DNA from: Niebla homalea
Taxonomy: Eukaryota > Ascomycota > Lecanoromycetes > Lecanorales > Ramalinaceae
NCBI GenBank assembly: GCA_019925105.1
Contig: JAHGAU010000025.1
Location: 864,157-928,156 of the forward strand
Reading direction: 5' to 3'
DNA: 64,000 nt
Part shown: in pieces, positions 24,661 to 35,152 of the stretch
Numbering within the stretch: the stretch's first letter is position 1
How the letters are laid out: each line of letters opens with the position of its first letter
Notes under the pieces: model-generated
Database searches by the model: none
Told to the model about the DNA's origin: nothing
The model's input: the letters and a program-made list of their open reading frames with translations, nothing else
Program-made: the position numbers and the translations under genes

Positions 24661-24693
24661 ACCGGAGAGGATTCCGGTGGTATCCCATACTAG
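24661..24693 (+). other. Helitron 3' hairpin and CTAG terminus
   Basis: The stem arms are 24661-24666 and 24673-24678, with loop 24667-24672, an 11-base spacer, CTAG at 24690-24693 and a flanking T at 24694. Hairpin, spacer and CTRR-T all meet the Helitron consensus. Confidence 0.82.
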
Positions 24694-25539
24694 TTGTTTT
24701 TATAAATTAAATTTAAAACTCTTCATTAATATATAATATAAATAAGGGTTTTTTCTATAAATAATAGAGAATTAGTTTATTGTATGGCATTATGAAGCTT
24801 GATTTCCCACATATAAAATTTGAATAACCCGTTATTTCCATTTTATTCATTTATTTATATATTTGTTTATCCGTTTTCTTTCAATTTTATTTATAAAAGC
24901 TTTTTCTTTTTTTTCTTTTTCTTTTTTAACTTTCTATATTTTTTTTACTTTTATTTTCTCTATCTTTTATGTAGTTATTCAATTAATTTTTTGTTTTTTT
25001 TTTATATTTTAATCTTAGTTTCTAAATATATATAAAATAATATTCAAATTATCATTTAATCAATTAATCGGTATATTAACATTTTCGTAATTTTCCGTAT
25101 TATATTTTTGCTTATTATTTTAATAATTTATTTCGATAATTATTATCGCTTTTATATTAATTTAATAATATTTAATAAATAAATATTTATTAAATTTAAA
25201 TGTAATTTAAAAAATAATCGATTCGAAAATTTTACGTTCATAAACGAATATTTCGTTATATTAACTAAACTCCGATTAGGTATTTTTAAAAGATTTTAAT
25301 TTTATATATTTTAAGTTACTTTAATCGTTCATTTATTAATTCCGATATTTATAATTATTATTAAAAATTCAATAATGGATATATTATATTTTATTCTCGA
25401 AATACTGAAAACTAAAATTCAAAACTTCCGGCGTATATATCAATTATATTTATATTTATATTTACCGTTTTTATATATATAATTTTAATTTGAATACATA
25501 TACGAACTTTTATATTTTTTTTAAAATATTTATTAATTA
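24694..25539. other. AT-rich DNA between two Helitrons, nothing recognised
   Basis: Low-complexity, T-rich near 24890-24980, RIP-like. The 71-codon open frame at 24820-25035 is almost only Phe, Tyr, Leu and Ile and is not credible as a protein. Confidence 0.5.
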
Positions 25540-28099
25540 TCTCTTAATATAAAAGAATATGCCAAAATCCCATTAAATCCTTAAATAGGCAGTTTAATGT
25601 CACGTGAGGAACACTAAAACCATAAATTCTTAAAAATAAAAAACATTTGCGTATATCCAGCGGTTTATTCTTTTTTTCGGTTAGTATTTATAGTAAATAT
25701 TTGAGGGTAATACTGTCGTAATCTATAGCCGAAATCTCAGACAAAATCGAGTTATTTATAGTAATCATCTTATTAAAAGTATGGTTTATATAAACGTTCT
25801 ATAATGTTTTTGCGACGTTTTTCTTACCGTATAGGCTACCGGAGCCTACCCCGGAATAACCTTTCCCCGGGGGGACTTATAAAAAGTTTATAAATCGCGT
25901 CCGTCGCGTTTTTCCAAATTAACAAATTCTTTATTCCATTTTTCTTATTTATACTTAATTCACTATTTATTATAAATAGTAAACCGTGCTCTCAATATGG
26001 TTATATAAAGCCTTTCTTATTCTTTTTTAATGATTTTCGAACCCGCTATTTTAAATAATATTTTATATATCGAGTTAATACCGTAAAGTTAATAAAGAGG
26101 AAATCCTTTACCCGGATACCACTAAGAGTCATCTATCTAAATAAGCGACGATTATTACTACTATTATTAAAATTATTTATATTGTTATTTTCTCGCTTTT
26201 TTCGCTTATTTAATTTTCTTAAATAGTGTCGAAATCTAAAGCCGCTTTAAAAATAAGCAAAGTTCATTAAAAAGGAGGTTTCATAAACGGGACGAGAGTA
26301 TTATTTATAAAAACTTTTTATTATTTTTTAGCTTTTTACTTTTTATAGTTTTTTTATTATTTTAATTATTACGCTTTTTACCCTTAATATCTCTTTTATT
26401 ATATTATTTACTAATTTTAGTATTATTAAATCGTACAGTTCTACTTTTTTATATATTGCGGCTTTAGGTTTTAATCGATACCGGCGCCCGTCCCGTAAAC
26501 CCTTTATTTAGAGTCGATAATAATAACAATAACAACGAATTTAAAAATATCGATAATTATAAAGCTAAAAGCCTATTTATTCGCCTTAAATCCGGCCGCT
26601 CCTTTTTACCGTATTTATAAGGATATTTACGAGTACGTCCTTTATAGTCCGTCCGACCTAGATATTTCTTAGTTAAAACCCTTAATCTCGAACTTTAAGT
26701 ATAGCTTTTCCGTTTAAGTAAATTAAAAATCAAGGAAAATAAATATTTATATTACTCCGCTTTTCTATAAAAAAAAGAGAGATCCGTAAACTCTTAACTT
26801 TATTATAAAAACGGTATTATTAATCTAAAGTATTTAAAGTATTAAAATCCGTATAATCTAATTATACTTAATTTCTTTTTAATAATAGAATTCGATAAAT
26901 AAATTTATAATTTCGAATTATTATTAGAAAGAAATAATTCCTTTATAAAAAAAAAGAAAGTCTTTCCGCCGATATTAATTATAGGAAAATTAATAGAAAT
27001 ATACGTAAAGTTCCGAAAAAAGATTATTAAATATAATAACGTAATAGCTTTTATTAGTATAGGCGTTAAAAAGCTCGATATTCGAATTAATTACTTCTAT
27101 TTCCGGATTTAAAATACTTTTTATTATTAGTTTAAACCTTTAATAAATAAACGAAATATTAAACCCTATTTTATTTAGATTTTTATTTCGGATACGTTTT
27201 TTTAATAGAAAGTCGATAATCGTTTTTATTAATACCCGAATAAGGATTTAGATCGAAACTTATTCCGCCGTATCCAAAAAGTTATGAAGTGTCTTAATTT
27301 ATTTATTATTATACTTAAGGATTATACCGAACGACTTAAGGCTTAACTTTATTTTTTTTAATTATATATTATATTCTGGTAACGCGATCCTAAATAATTT
27401 AAGTAGGGTATTTACGGATTAACTATATTAAATAAAATAGCCGTTATTAATAAAAACCTAGATTAAATAGAATATAATAAACGTATCGATAAAAATATCG
27501 TTTATACTATTAAAAAAAGCGGTTTATAAGGCCTTTCCTATACGTATATTGCTTATTTATTTTTACGATTTTTTTTTATCTTTTAGGAAAATAAACCGGG
27601 TTAAAAATATAATATTTTATTATAAAGTAATTATATTATATTTATTAATTATATTTTTATCAATAATAACAGGAATATAGTCCGTAATATTTTAATAAAT
27701 AACTTTAGAAATACGGAAATTATTTATTTAATTACTAATATAAAAAACGATAATAACGTTAACGAAAATAATATTATATTTTATAAATAAGTTATAAGAA
27801 GTCCGACGACCAATATTAATAAAATTAAAGATATTATATTTTATATTATATATAAGAAGTTTATCTAGGTAATTTAAGCTTTATTTATATTTTTTCAGTT
27901 TTAGAATTTTCTTTATTAATAATGATTTTTTTAGATTCGTAATAAATATATTAACTGTATTTATTAATACGGCTGTTTTTTTTTAATGATTTCTAATAAT
28001 AGCGTAAATAAACGTTAAGATAAATAATATTAATTATATTCGGATTTATTAGTAAAACAAATATACGGATTATTACTTAGTTATCCGGGATCGTATAAA

Positions 28100-31000
28100 A
28101 AAAAATTTCGATTTTATTTCGGTCAATAAATTTATTATAATTTTATTATTGAGTTTTACTAGTAATCCATATATAATTAAAAAAAAAGTTTATAATTATA
28201 TAATTATTTATCGTCGTTTTTATATTCCGGATTACTTTATTATTTCTATTTAAAATCTAAAATAATATAATATAATTAAAAATCTTTTTAAAAATACTAA
28301 TATTACGGATTATCCGGATATTATATATCGTGTTTTCCGTTTTTATTTGAAAAGAAATATAATATATTTTATTTTTATATCTTTCTAATTTTTTAAGGAT
28401 TTAATTAAAAAATATATATTTCAAAAATATTAAATTTATATTTATATTGTAAAATTCTAGAAATATAATATATTTTATTTTTATATCTTTCTAATTATTA
28501 AGTTTCGAAACGTTATTAATATATTTAAGAAAATTAATAAAACCGTATTAGTTTTTTTTCTTAATTAAAATCGAGATTTTATATTATATAACTTAATAAA
28601 AACCTATATAATTTATAAAAAATATAATATATCCGGGATTTTGATGAAATATTATAACCGTAACGGTAAATACTCGAAATAATATTTTAAAGATTATTAT
28701 AACGATACTTTTCTTATTCTAGATAAAGGATTCTTTACTTATACTTATTTTAAAATATTATTAAAAAAACGATTTAAATAATCTACCGGATAATTACTAA
28801 GTCGTTTTATATAATCTATAATTTTTTTAAAAAATATAAAACTTATATTAATATAAAAATCTGCTTATCCATAAAAGTTATTTAATATATCTATAAATAT
28901 ATTTATAAGGGTAATACCGGGGCCGATATAGAGATAATATAATTTAAAACGGTAATAAAACGGGTAACACGGGTTAATATAATAAGATTTTTTTTTATAT
29001 TAAAGCTCGATAACTCGGCTTTATTAAAATATAGTAATATATATTCGGTTTCTTAATAAGCGAAATATATTTATTTATCCAGCGTTTAAGTTATATATTA
29101 CTTAATAAATAACGTATTATTTTTTAATCTTAAATATTATAATAAAGCAAATTTTATAAAATAAAATAAACTTTATTATACGTAACTTAATTAATAATTC
29201 TGGCTAAATATATAATATAAAAAAGTTATTAATACTAGAAGTAATTTATTTTTTGAGCTTCGTAATAATATTAATTTTCTTTAAATTCTTTATATTGACG
29301 TTTTAAAATATTATAATTAATAAACGAAGTTTAGAATATAGAAATTACGCCGGAAAGGATTTATTATCGGCTATATATATTTTTTTTAAACTTAAATTAA
29401 AAAATATTTTTTATTTACGAACTTTTCTTTTTTATATTACCGGAATTACGAGTTATAAAATTTTTTATACGGTTAACGGTATTACGTTATAAGACGGGGA
29501 TAAGGTATTAAATTACCGTAAAACATATTTTAATTAGGGATTTTACGAAAACGATATTAAATAATATAATATTTTAAATAAAGTTATAATAATAAGATTT
29601 CTATTTATAATCCGTAATATATTTATTATAATTTTAATAAAGGGTTACGTTATTAATCTAAAGAAACTATAATAAAATTATTAAATAAAATATATTTTTA
29701 TTTTTATATTATCCCGCTTATTACGCGAATATTATTAATATTTCTTTATTTATAAGCTTATTAGCGATTTTTATTATAGATTAAATACCGAATCTAATAA
29801 TATAAATATAACTTTTACCGGGGATAATTAAATAAAGGATTTAAGTATATATATAAAAAAGTAACTTGCGTTATATAAGTTTTTACGTTTTTTAAATAAT
29901 AATATTATTAACGGTATATTTTTTTTTTTTTAGAATTATAACCTTTTATTATTATTAAAAGACTTTAATATTTATGGCGCCGAAATAAATAGGTATATCC
30001 GTAATAAAATTAATTATATTATTGATACGGCCGCGGTCGATTAGGATTTTATTAAGTTTAACGTTAATTAAAACCGTATAATTATTATTATTATTAATAT
30101 TATTAAGAATACGGTTTAATATTAAAAAAATTTTTTTCTTTTATAAATTAGGCGATAATAAACAAAATTTCGTAATTAATAATATTCTCTAATATATTTG
30201 TAAACGAGGGGATATTACTTTAATTAGTACGTTATCGGGTATCGTAAATATACTTTTAGGTAATAGTTTTATAGCTTATTCGAGGTTTAAAATCTTATTT
30301 AATATTAATACATAATTTACGTTTTCGATTAAATATTAAAATAAAAAAACTAAATTATTAGAATAAACGTAATTAATTATATAAAATAAAACTCCCATAT
30401 AAAACCGATTCGATATTTATATAATTAATAAATTTTCATAAAACGTTTATAATTTCGAATTATTATTTATAAGGAAAATAGTCTATTTCTATAATAATTT
30501 CCGTTAAATAGTTCCAATAGTCCCTAATAATAAAATTACGGATATTATTAATAAAACGATTTACTCCGTTAAATTTTAGTTATTTACTATTATTTTAAAG
30601 TTTACGGAAAATATATAGTTAATTAATCCGAACATTAATATTTAAAGAAAAAAGGAGTTTCGAACCTTTATAATAGTTCTCCTTTAAGTAAATAATAAAA
30701 TAAATACCGTATTTAACCCGCTTTTAAAAGCGGATATATATTATTAAAAATATAATTAAATAGAAAAGAACGAACGAAATAACTTAATTAACGTTATTTA
30801 CCGTAATTTCTATAATATTGTATTTATTTAGTAAACTAAATATTTCGTTAAACGAATTATCCTCGCTTTTATTAATACGGATATTATTAAGATTAACGAC
30901 GAGATTCTCAAGCGTAATACGGAAGTATTAAAAATATTTAAAGCGGTCGATTAAGTTGAAAACGAAAAATATTAATTTATTTATTACGCGGAATATTTTG

Positions 31001-31600
31001 CCCTTATAGTATAATATTAATACGCCCTCCCTCCGTATATTTTATAACTTAAAGTCGGTATATTTATTATCGTATTTAAAAATCTTAATCCGCTTTTTAT
31101 TTATAATAATATTTAATTTATTATTAACGAAATCGGCTAAAAGAATATTAAGTATAAAATCCTTATTAATTTATACGAGAATAAGTAAATTTTAATTTTA
31201 AAAATCTAGTTCTTTTTTAAAAATAACGATAAACGGTTATTATATATATTTATAAAAAAGTAGTTTTTTTTTAGATTAGCTTATATTATAATTATTAATA
31301 AGGTTTACAAATAGTCTATTAAATACGTCGGTTTAAAGCTACGATTAAGATAATATTTTATATATGGTTAAAATTACGTTGCTCCCTTTCGTATAACGGA
31401 AAAAGAGAACTTTTATATTATTATAAAAGATTACTTATACGTATTAATTAATAGTTTACTTTATAATACCGTATATAAGTAAGTATTCCAATTAATACGG
31501 CGGGAAAAAAGATAGAAAAGTGGCTTTATTAATATAAGCGAAGACTCTTTAGGAAGAATCCTACCGATATTTAATTTCGTAAGACCCCTTATTTTATTCC
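28100..31600 (+). pseudogene. RepHel (Rolling-circle initiator plus Pif1-like helicase) of the large Helitron
   Basis: Family-typical blocks are readable on plus despite stops. Around 28217-28258, FYIPDYFIISI-stop-NLK is the FGxPDLFITFTCNPKW HUH block with both His/Cys positions lost. Around 28306-28352, DYPDIIYRVFRFYLK is the RPDxxARVFR segment. At 28656-28754, NRNGKYSK-stop-YFKDYYN then LDKGF is the NGKCSKxFPK block. At 28890-28915, IYKYIYKG is the Y2 region. Around 29404-29500, FYLRTFLFYITGITSYK then VNGIT is the FYLRTLL...GA.S..DLRTV.G block. In the helicase, a degenerate Walker A lies near 30150. Around 30204-30295, RGDITLISTLSGIVNILLGN then AYSRFKI is the SSGIAA...HSRFKIP block. Near 30490-30530 a DFRQ..PVVP-like motif reads NFR-stop-IVPIVPNN. 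At 31270-31320, FRLAYIIIINKVYK-stop-S corresponds to PVRLAFAMTINKSQGQS. The N-terminus upstream of 28100 is not resolved. Confidence 0.85.
28356..28497. repeat. Direct duplication of about 40 bp inside Rep, 97 bp apart
   Basis: The stretch AATATAATATATTTTATTTT... occurs at about 28358 and again at about 28455, identical for roughly 40 bases. It lies between the RVFR and CSK blocks of Rep, where other Helitron proteins have a QKRGLPHAH segment that I could not read here. It may be a small insertion or a slippage duplication. Confidence 0.6.
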
Positions 31601-32035
31601 TTATATAGCTATCTCCCGGAAGCAAAAAACTCTATTCTTTATTAATAATTAATCCTTCTAAAGACTAATAATACGTTAAGCCTAAACCTAGGCTGATATA
31701 AGAAAATATTAATCTTTTCGAGTTTAAATTAGCGTAAATAATTATTAATCTCTTAGAGTTTAAATTAAAATAGGATTTTAACGTTTTTTTTAGGCTTAAA
31801 TTAATATAAGAAAGTATTCCGCTATACAATTTCATTACGCGAGGTTAAAAACCGTAATAAAGAAAGTTTTATATTTTTATATCCGGTATTAACGTAAATA
31901 AATTAAACTCTATCGGTACCTAAGTTAGTATTCGCCTAAACTAATACTTACGAATATCGATATATTTAAGTTTAGGCCGGTATAAGAAAATATTAATCTT
32001 TTCGAGCCTAAGGACGAACTTGATAAAAAGTAAAT

Positions 32036-32145
32036 AATAATAAGTATCGAATAAAAAACAGACAATAATAAGTATTGAGTAAAAAGCAGACAGTAATAAA
32101 TATTAAGTAAAAAGCAGACAATAATAAGTATTAAGTAAGAACAAA
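32036..32145. repeat. 28-bp tandem repeat, about four units
   Basis: Units start at 32036, 32064, 32092 and 32120, each of the form AATAATAAGTATT(A/G)AGTAAAAAGCAGAC, the last one partial. It lies in the Helitron region downstream of RepHel. The open frame on minus across it (31925-32149) is a repeat artefact. Confidence 0.85.
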
Positions 32146-32905
32146 ACAAAAGACTATATCTGAATAGGCAATAATATACGATTACGGCTAAACCTCGGAT
32201 ATTACGTTAAACGATAGAACTTAGTAAATTTAGCCCTTTTATTACCGGGAAAAGTTATCGGATTTAAATAATAAAATTAAAACTTAATAAAAATCTAGGT
32301 AATAAGTACTTTATTATCTATTTATATCTTTATATTCTAAATATTACGGGCTATTCGGATATACTATTAATTTATTTAAATATATTATTAATATTGTTAT
32401 TGCTACCGGTTTATATAATATTATCGCGGATTTAAAATCCTATATATATATATCTATCCCGATGGTTTCTTGGTATATTTTTGTAATCTACGCGTACGTA
32501 CTTAAATATATATAGAGTATAATTAAATAAAGTGATACCCGCTTCTCGCATTCTCTTATTACGATAAACCAAAAAGACCGTAATTGCCCTAAAGATTTTA
32601 CTTTTACGGTACAGCCTTTAATATTTACCTCTTATTTAAAGTAATACCTAAATTGCGTATATTCCTATTGCGATTACCAGAAATTGCCCTTATTATAATA
32701 AAGAATACTACTGCTAAATAAGTATTTTATATTATATTTATAAAGAAAAGGGATATATTTATTAATAAGGTAAAGCTTTTAGTAACTAAGTAATCAATAG
32801 GTCCTTTAGCCGAAACGAGGGTAAATGGATTAAATCTAAGGGTGAAGTTTTTTAGTTTTTTTTGGATTTTTTTGAGCTAATAACGTTACTCCAGAAACGC
32901 CTAGG

Positions 32906-33240
32906 CTAATTACGGTCCTTCAAGGGTTTTGAATAGTTAAAGAGTTTTAGCGCCGGATACCTATATATAATCGCTAAATAACTATAGTAGTTAATTGCGT
33001 AAGTATCGCGTAATTATATAATTTTTATTTAATCTATTACGTAACAAAAAAATATTCTAAACTAATTACGGTTCTTTAAGGGTTTCTATATTAATTACGG
33101 TCTTTTAAGGGTTTTAAGCAATTATAGAGTTTTAACGCCGGATACCCGTATATAATCGCTAAATAACTATAATAGTTAATTACGTAAATATCGCGTAATT
33201 ATATAATCTTTATCTAATCTATTATATAATATAAAATATC
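32906..33240. repeat. 185-bp tandem duplication upstream of the Helitron 3' end
   Basis: CGCCGGATAC occurs at 32951 and 33136, and the surrounding 150 or so bases run in parallel with a period of 185. A short partial third copy of the leading segment (CTAATTACGGTTCTTTAAGGG) lies at 33062. It is inside the subterminal region of the large Helitron. Confidence 0.8.
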
Positions 33241-33256
33241 GTATTAATAAGTTCAA

Positions 33257-33287
33257 TTTTCGCTACGGCGAAAAAGGCAAAACCTTA
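33257..33287 (+). other. Helitron 3' terminal hairpin (large copy)
   Basis: The arms are TTTTCGC (33257-33263) and GCGAAAA (33268-33274), loop of 4, then 13 bases ending CTTA before T at 33288. It matches the 822-bp Helitron except for differences such as the final G to A, which fits RIP of TpG. Confidence 0.82.
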
Positions 33288-35152
33288 TATTTAATAATAT
33301 AAAATGGCGACGAACAACGGGACCCTAGAGGTTTACATCGATACATATACGTATAGCTTTAACGATAGCGAGGCAAGAGCTTTAAATACGACGAACAGAG
33401 GTATTATAATAATAAAAAACGGGGTAACAGGTAAAAAACATACCCGTATTAACGATATCGCCGAGGGATAATACGAATAATGCCGTAATAAAAAAATAAA
33501 TAAATATTAAAAAAGAAATAAAAATTAAAGTTAATTAAAAATATAAAATGAAACGCGTAAATCGCGTAACGGTAAAATAGTTGAAAAAAACGAATAAAAA
33601 CGTAGAATTATTACGGTACGTAATTTATTTCAAATAAAATAAAAAGAAACTATATTTAAAATATAATTAATAATATAAATAAGACTTATAAAAATAAGTA
33701 AGCTTTATTAAAAAACGTGGGAAAAGTGAACAAAGCTAAAATATAAAGAAAAGATTTAAATTTAAAAATAAAACGCGTAAATTAAAAGAAAAAACGTAAT
33801 TATAACGTTTATATTAGGGCCGATACCGAAAATACGGATAGCGAAAAAAATAATAAAATAGGCGGTAAATAAAAAAAAAAGATAAAAAAAAGGGGATAAT
33901 AGCGAAAATAAATTTATTATAATTAATAAAAACGTTTAAAATAGTAAAAAAAAGCGTTAATAAAATAAATTATTTTAGCCCGAAAACTATAAAACGGAAA
34001 TATTTTACTAAATACGATATCGTTAAAACTTAAAAAAAGCTTTAAAAAAATAAAAATATAAATAAATTAAAACGCTTATTCAATAATAAAACTACTATAA
34101 TAATCGTTTATAATCGTAATGAATAACGTTTATATTGAAAGAATTACCGATATAAAAAAACAAATACAATAAAGCATATAAAACGGAAAAATACAGTATT
34201 TTATCCGGGATCAAAAATTATAAAATATAAATTTTTTTTAATAATTAAAAAACCCGATACGATAAAAAAAATAAAGAAATACTCGATTATAGTTTTAAAC
34301 GTAACCTTAAAAAGGATATATAATAATATTTTAAATAAAAAAATTACCGAAAAAAATCTTTTAAATTAATTAAACCGTAAAATAAAACGGTAAATATCTA
34401 TTAATATTTTAATTATTAAAAATATAATTATATTATAATTAAATATATTAATAAAATAAAATATATTATGTATATAAAAAAATATAATATTTATAAATAT
34501 AAAAATTTAATAATAAAAAGCCTTATTAAAAATACGCTTAATAATACGATATATAATTAAGCTAATTATTTAATATAAAATTCAAAATACTTAATTAAAA
34601 CGAAAAAGATTAAAAAAAAAGTTTCGGATCGTTTATAAAAAAATTAGGTATACGGAAAGAAAAGGTTAATAAATAATAACGATAAAATAAATTTTAAAAT
34701 AAAAATAAAGTTAATTTAATGAAAACAATAAAATAAAAACTAAAAGCAGAGAAAAAAAGAAATTAAATAAAATTATGGTTCTGAAACCGGGAAAACCGAA
34801 TATAATAATAATAATAGCGAAAAAAACTAGATAAAAAACGTTAGTTTTTTTTAAAAAAAATCGTTATTAATTAAAATAAAAAAATAATAAACTAACGTAA
34901 AAACCTTAAACGATATAAATATTTAATATATTAACGTTTTTAAAAATAATATAATTTAATATAAAAATTAAAATAATTAAAGCGATATAATTAATATTCG
35001 CGTTTAAAAAAATTAATAACGTAAATATTATTATTATTTAAAAGTTATTATATAATAAATTTATATATTTTTCGATTAATTTAGAAAACGGTTTTTATTT
35101 TACGTTTAAAAGCGACGAAATTACCCGGATATATTTTTATATTAATCAAAGA
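33288..35152 (+). mobile_element. LINE family C relic on plus, 5' portion (rest at 46801-47520)
   Basis: The element starts within the 16 bases before the ORF1 ATG at 33304. It runs in parallel with the reverse complement of the other LINE C copy (16996-15833 then 8418-7640). At 35152 it is interrupted by LINE A2 and resumes after 46786. An imperfect duplicate of about 14 bases (ATATTAAT-AAA-A) lies at 35139-35152 and 46787-46800. The sequence is strongly AT-rich with no open frame beyond the first 55 codons. Confidence 0.82.
33304..33471 (+). pseudogene. LINE C ORF1 N-terminus
   Basis: The ATG at 33304 opens MATNNGTLEVYIDTYTYSFN and stays open for 55 codons to a TAA at 33469. The start motif is shared with LINE A and B. 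The frame then breaks repeatedly, as expected after RIP. It is likely the N-terminal part of the gag-like ORF1 protein. No function can be assigned from this fragment alone. Confidence 0.65.

Larger units (their letters stand above)
23640..24693 (+). mobile_element. Non-autonomous Helitron (about 1.05 kb) with canonical CTAG end
   Basis: The 3' end is textbook: a hairpin (ACCGGA, six-base loop, TCCGGT), 11 bases, then CTAG followed by T. The 5' end is placed at TCTCTTTTTAATTTC (23640) by alignment with the Helitron starts at 12535 (minus) and 25540. All three share GCCAA...CACGTGA...AACACC(A)AAAACCATA within the first 100 bases. The base before TC is T rather than the expected A, so the 5' edge is less certain. 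The internal order matches the 822-bp Helitron: unique 5' region, TTTTGACCCT... segment, 12-bp minisatellite, then about six 99-bp units. It has no coding capacity and is only lightly RIP-mutated. Confidence 0.78.
25540..33287 (+). mobile_element. Autonomous Helitron relic (7.7 kb), RIP-mutated
   Basis: The 5' end TCTCTTAATATAAAAG follows an A at 25539. The 3' end is a hairpin (33257-33274) plus a 13-base tail ending CTTA, followed by T at 33288. Both ends match the 822-bp Helitron at 11714-12535, and about 260 bases after the 5' end match too, allowing for CA-to-TA changes. Between the ends lies a complete series of Helitron protein blocks in the expected order: Rep HUH region, cysteine-rich CSK block, Y2 region (KYIYKG), then a Pif1-type helicase. 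The element is heavily RIP-mutated and cannot make protein now. It is the probable source of mobility for the 822-bp copy. The 3' third holds several tandem repeats. Confidence 0.85.

Noticed and set aside
24820..25035. Possible membrane protein of Phe/Tyr/Leu
   Set aside because: Low-complexity T-rich DNA; the residue mix is what such DNA encodes by chance.
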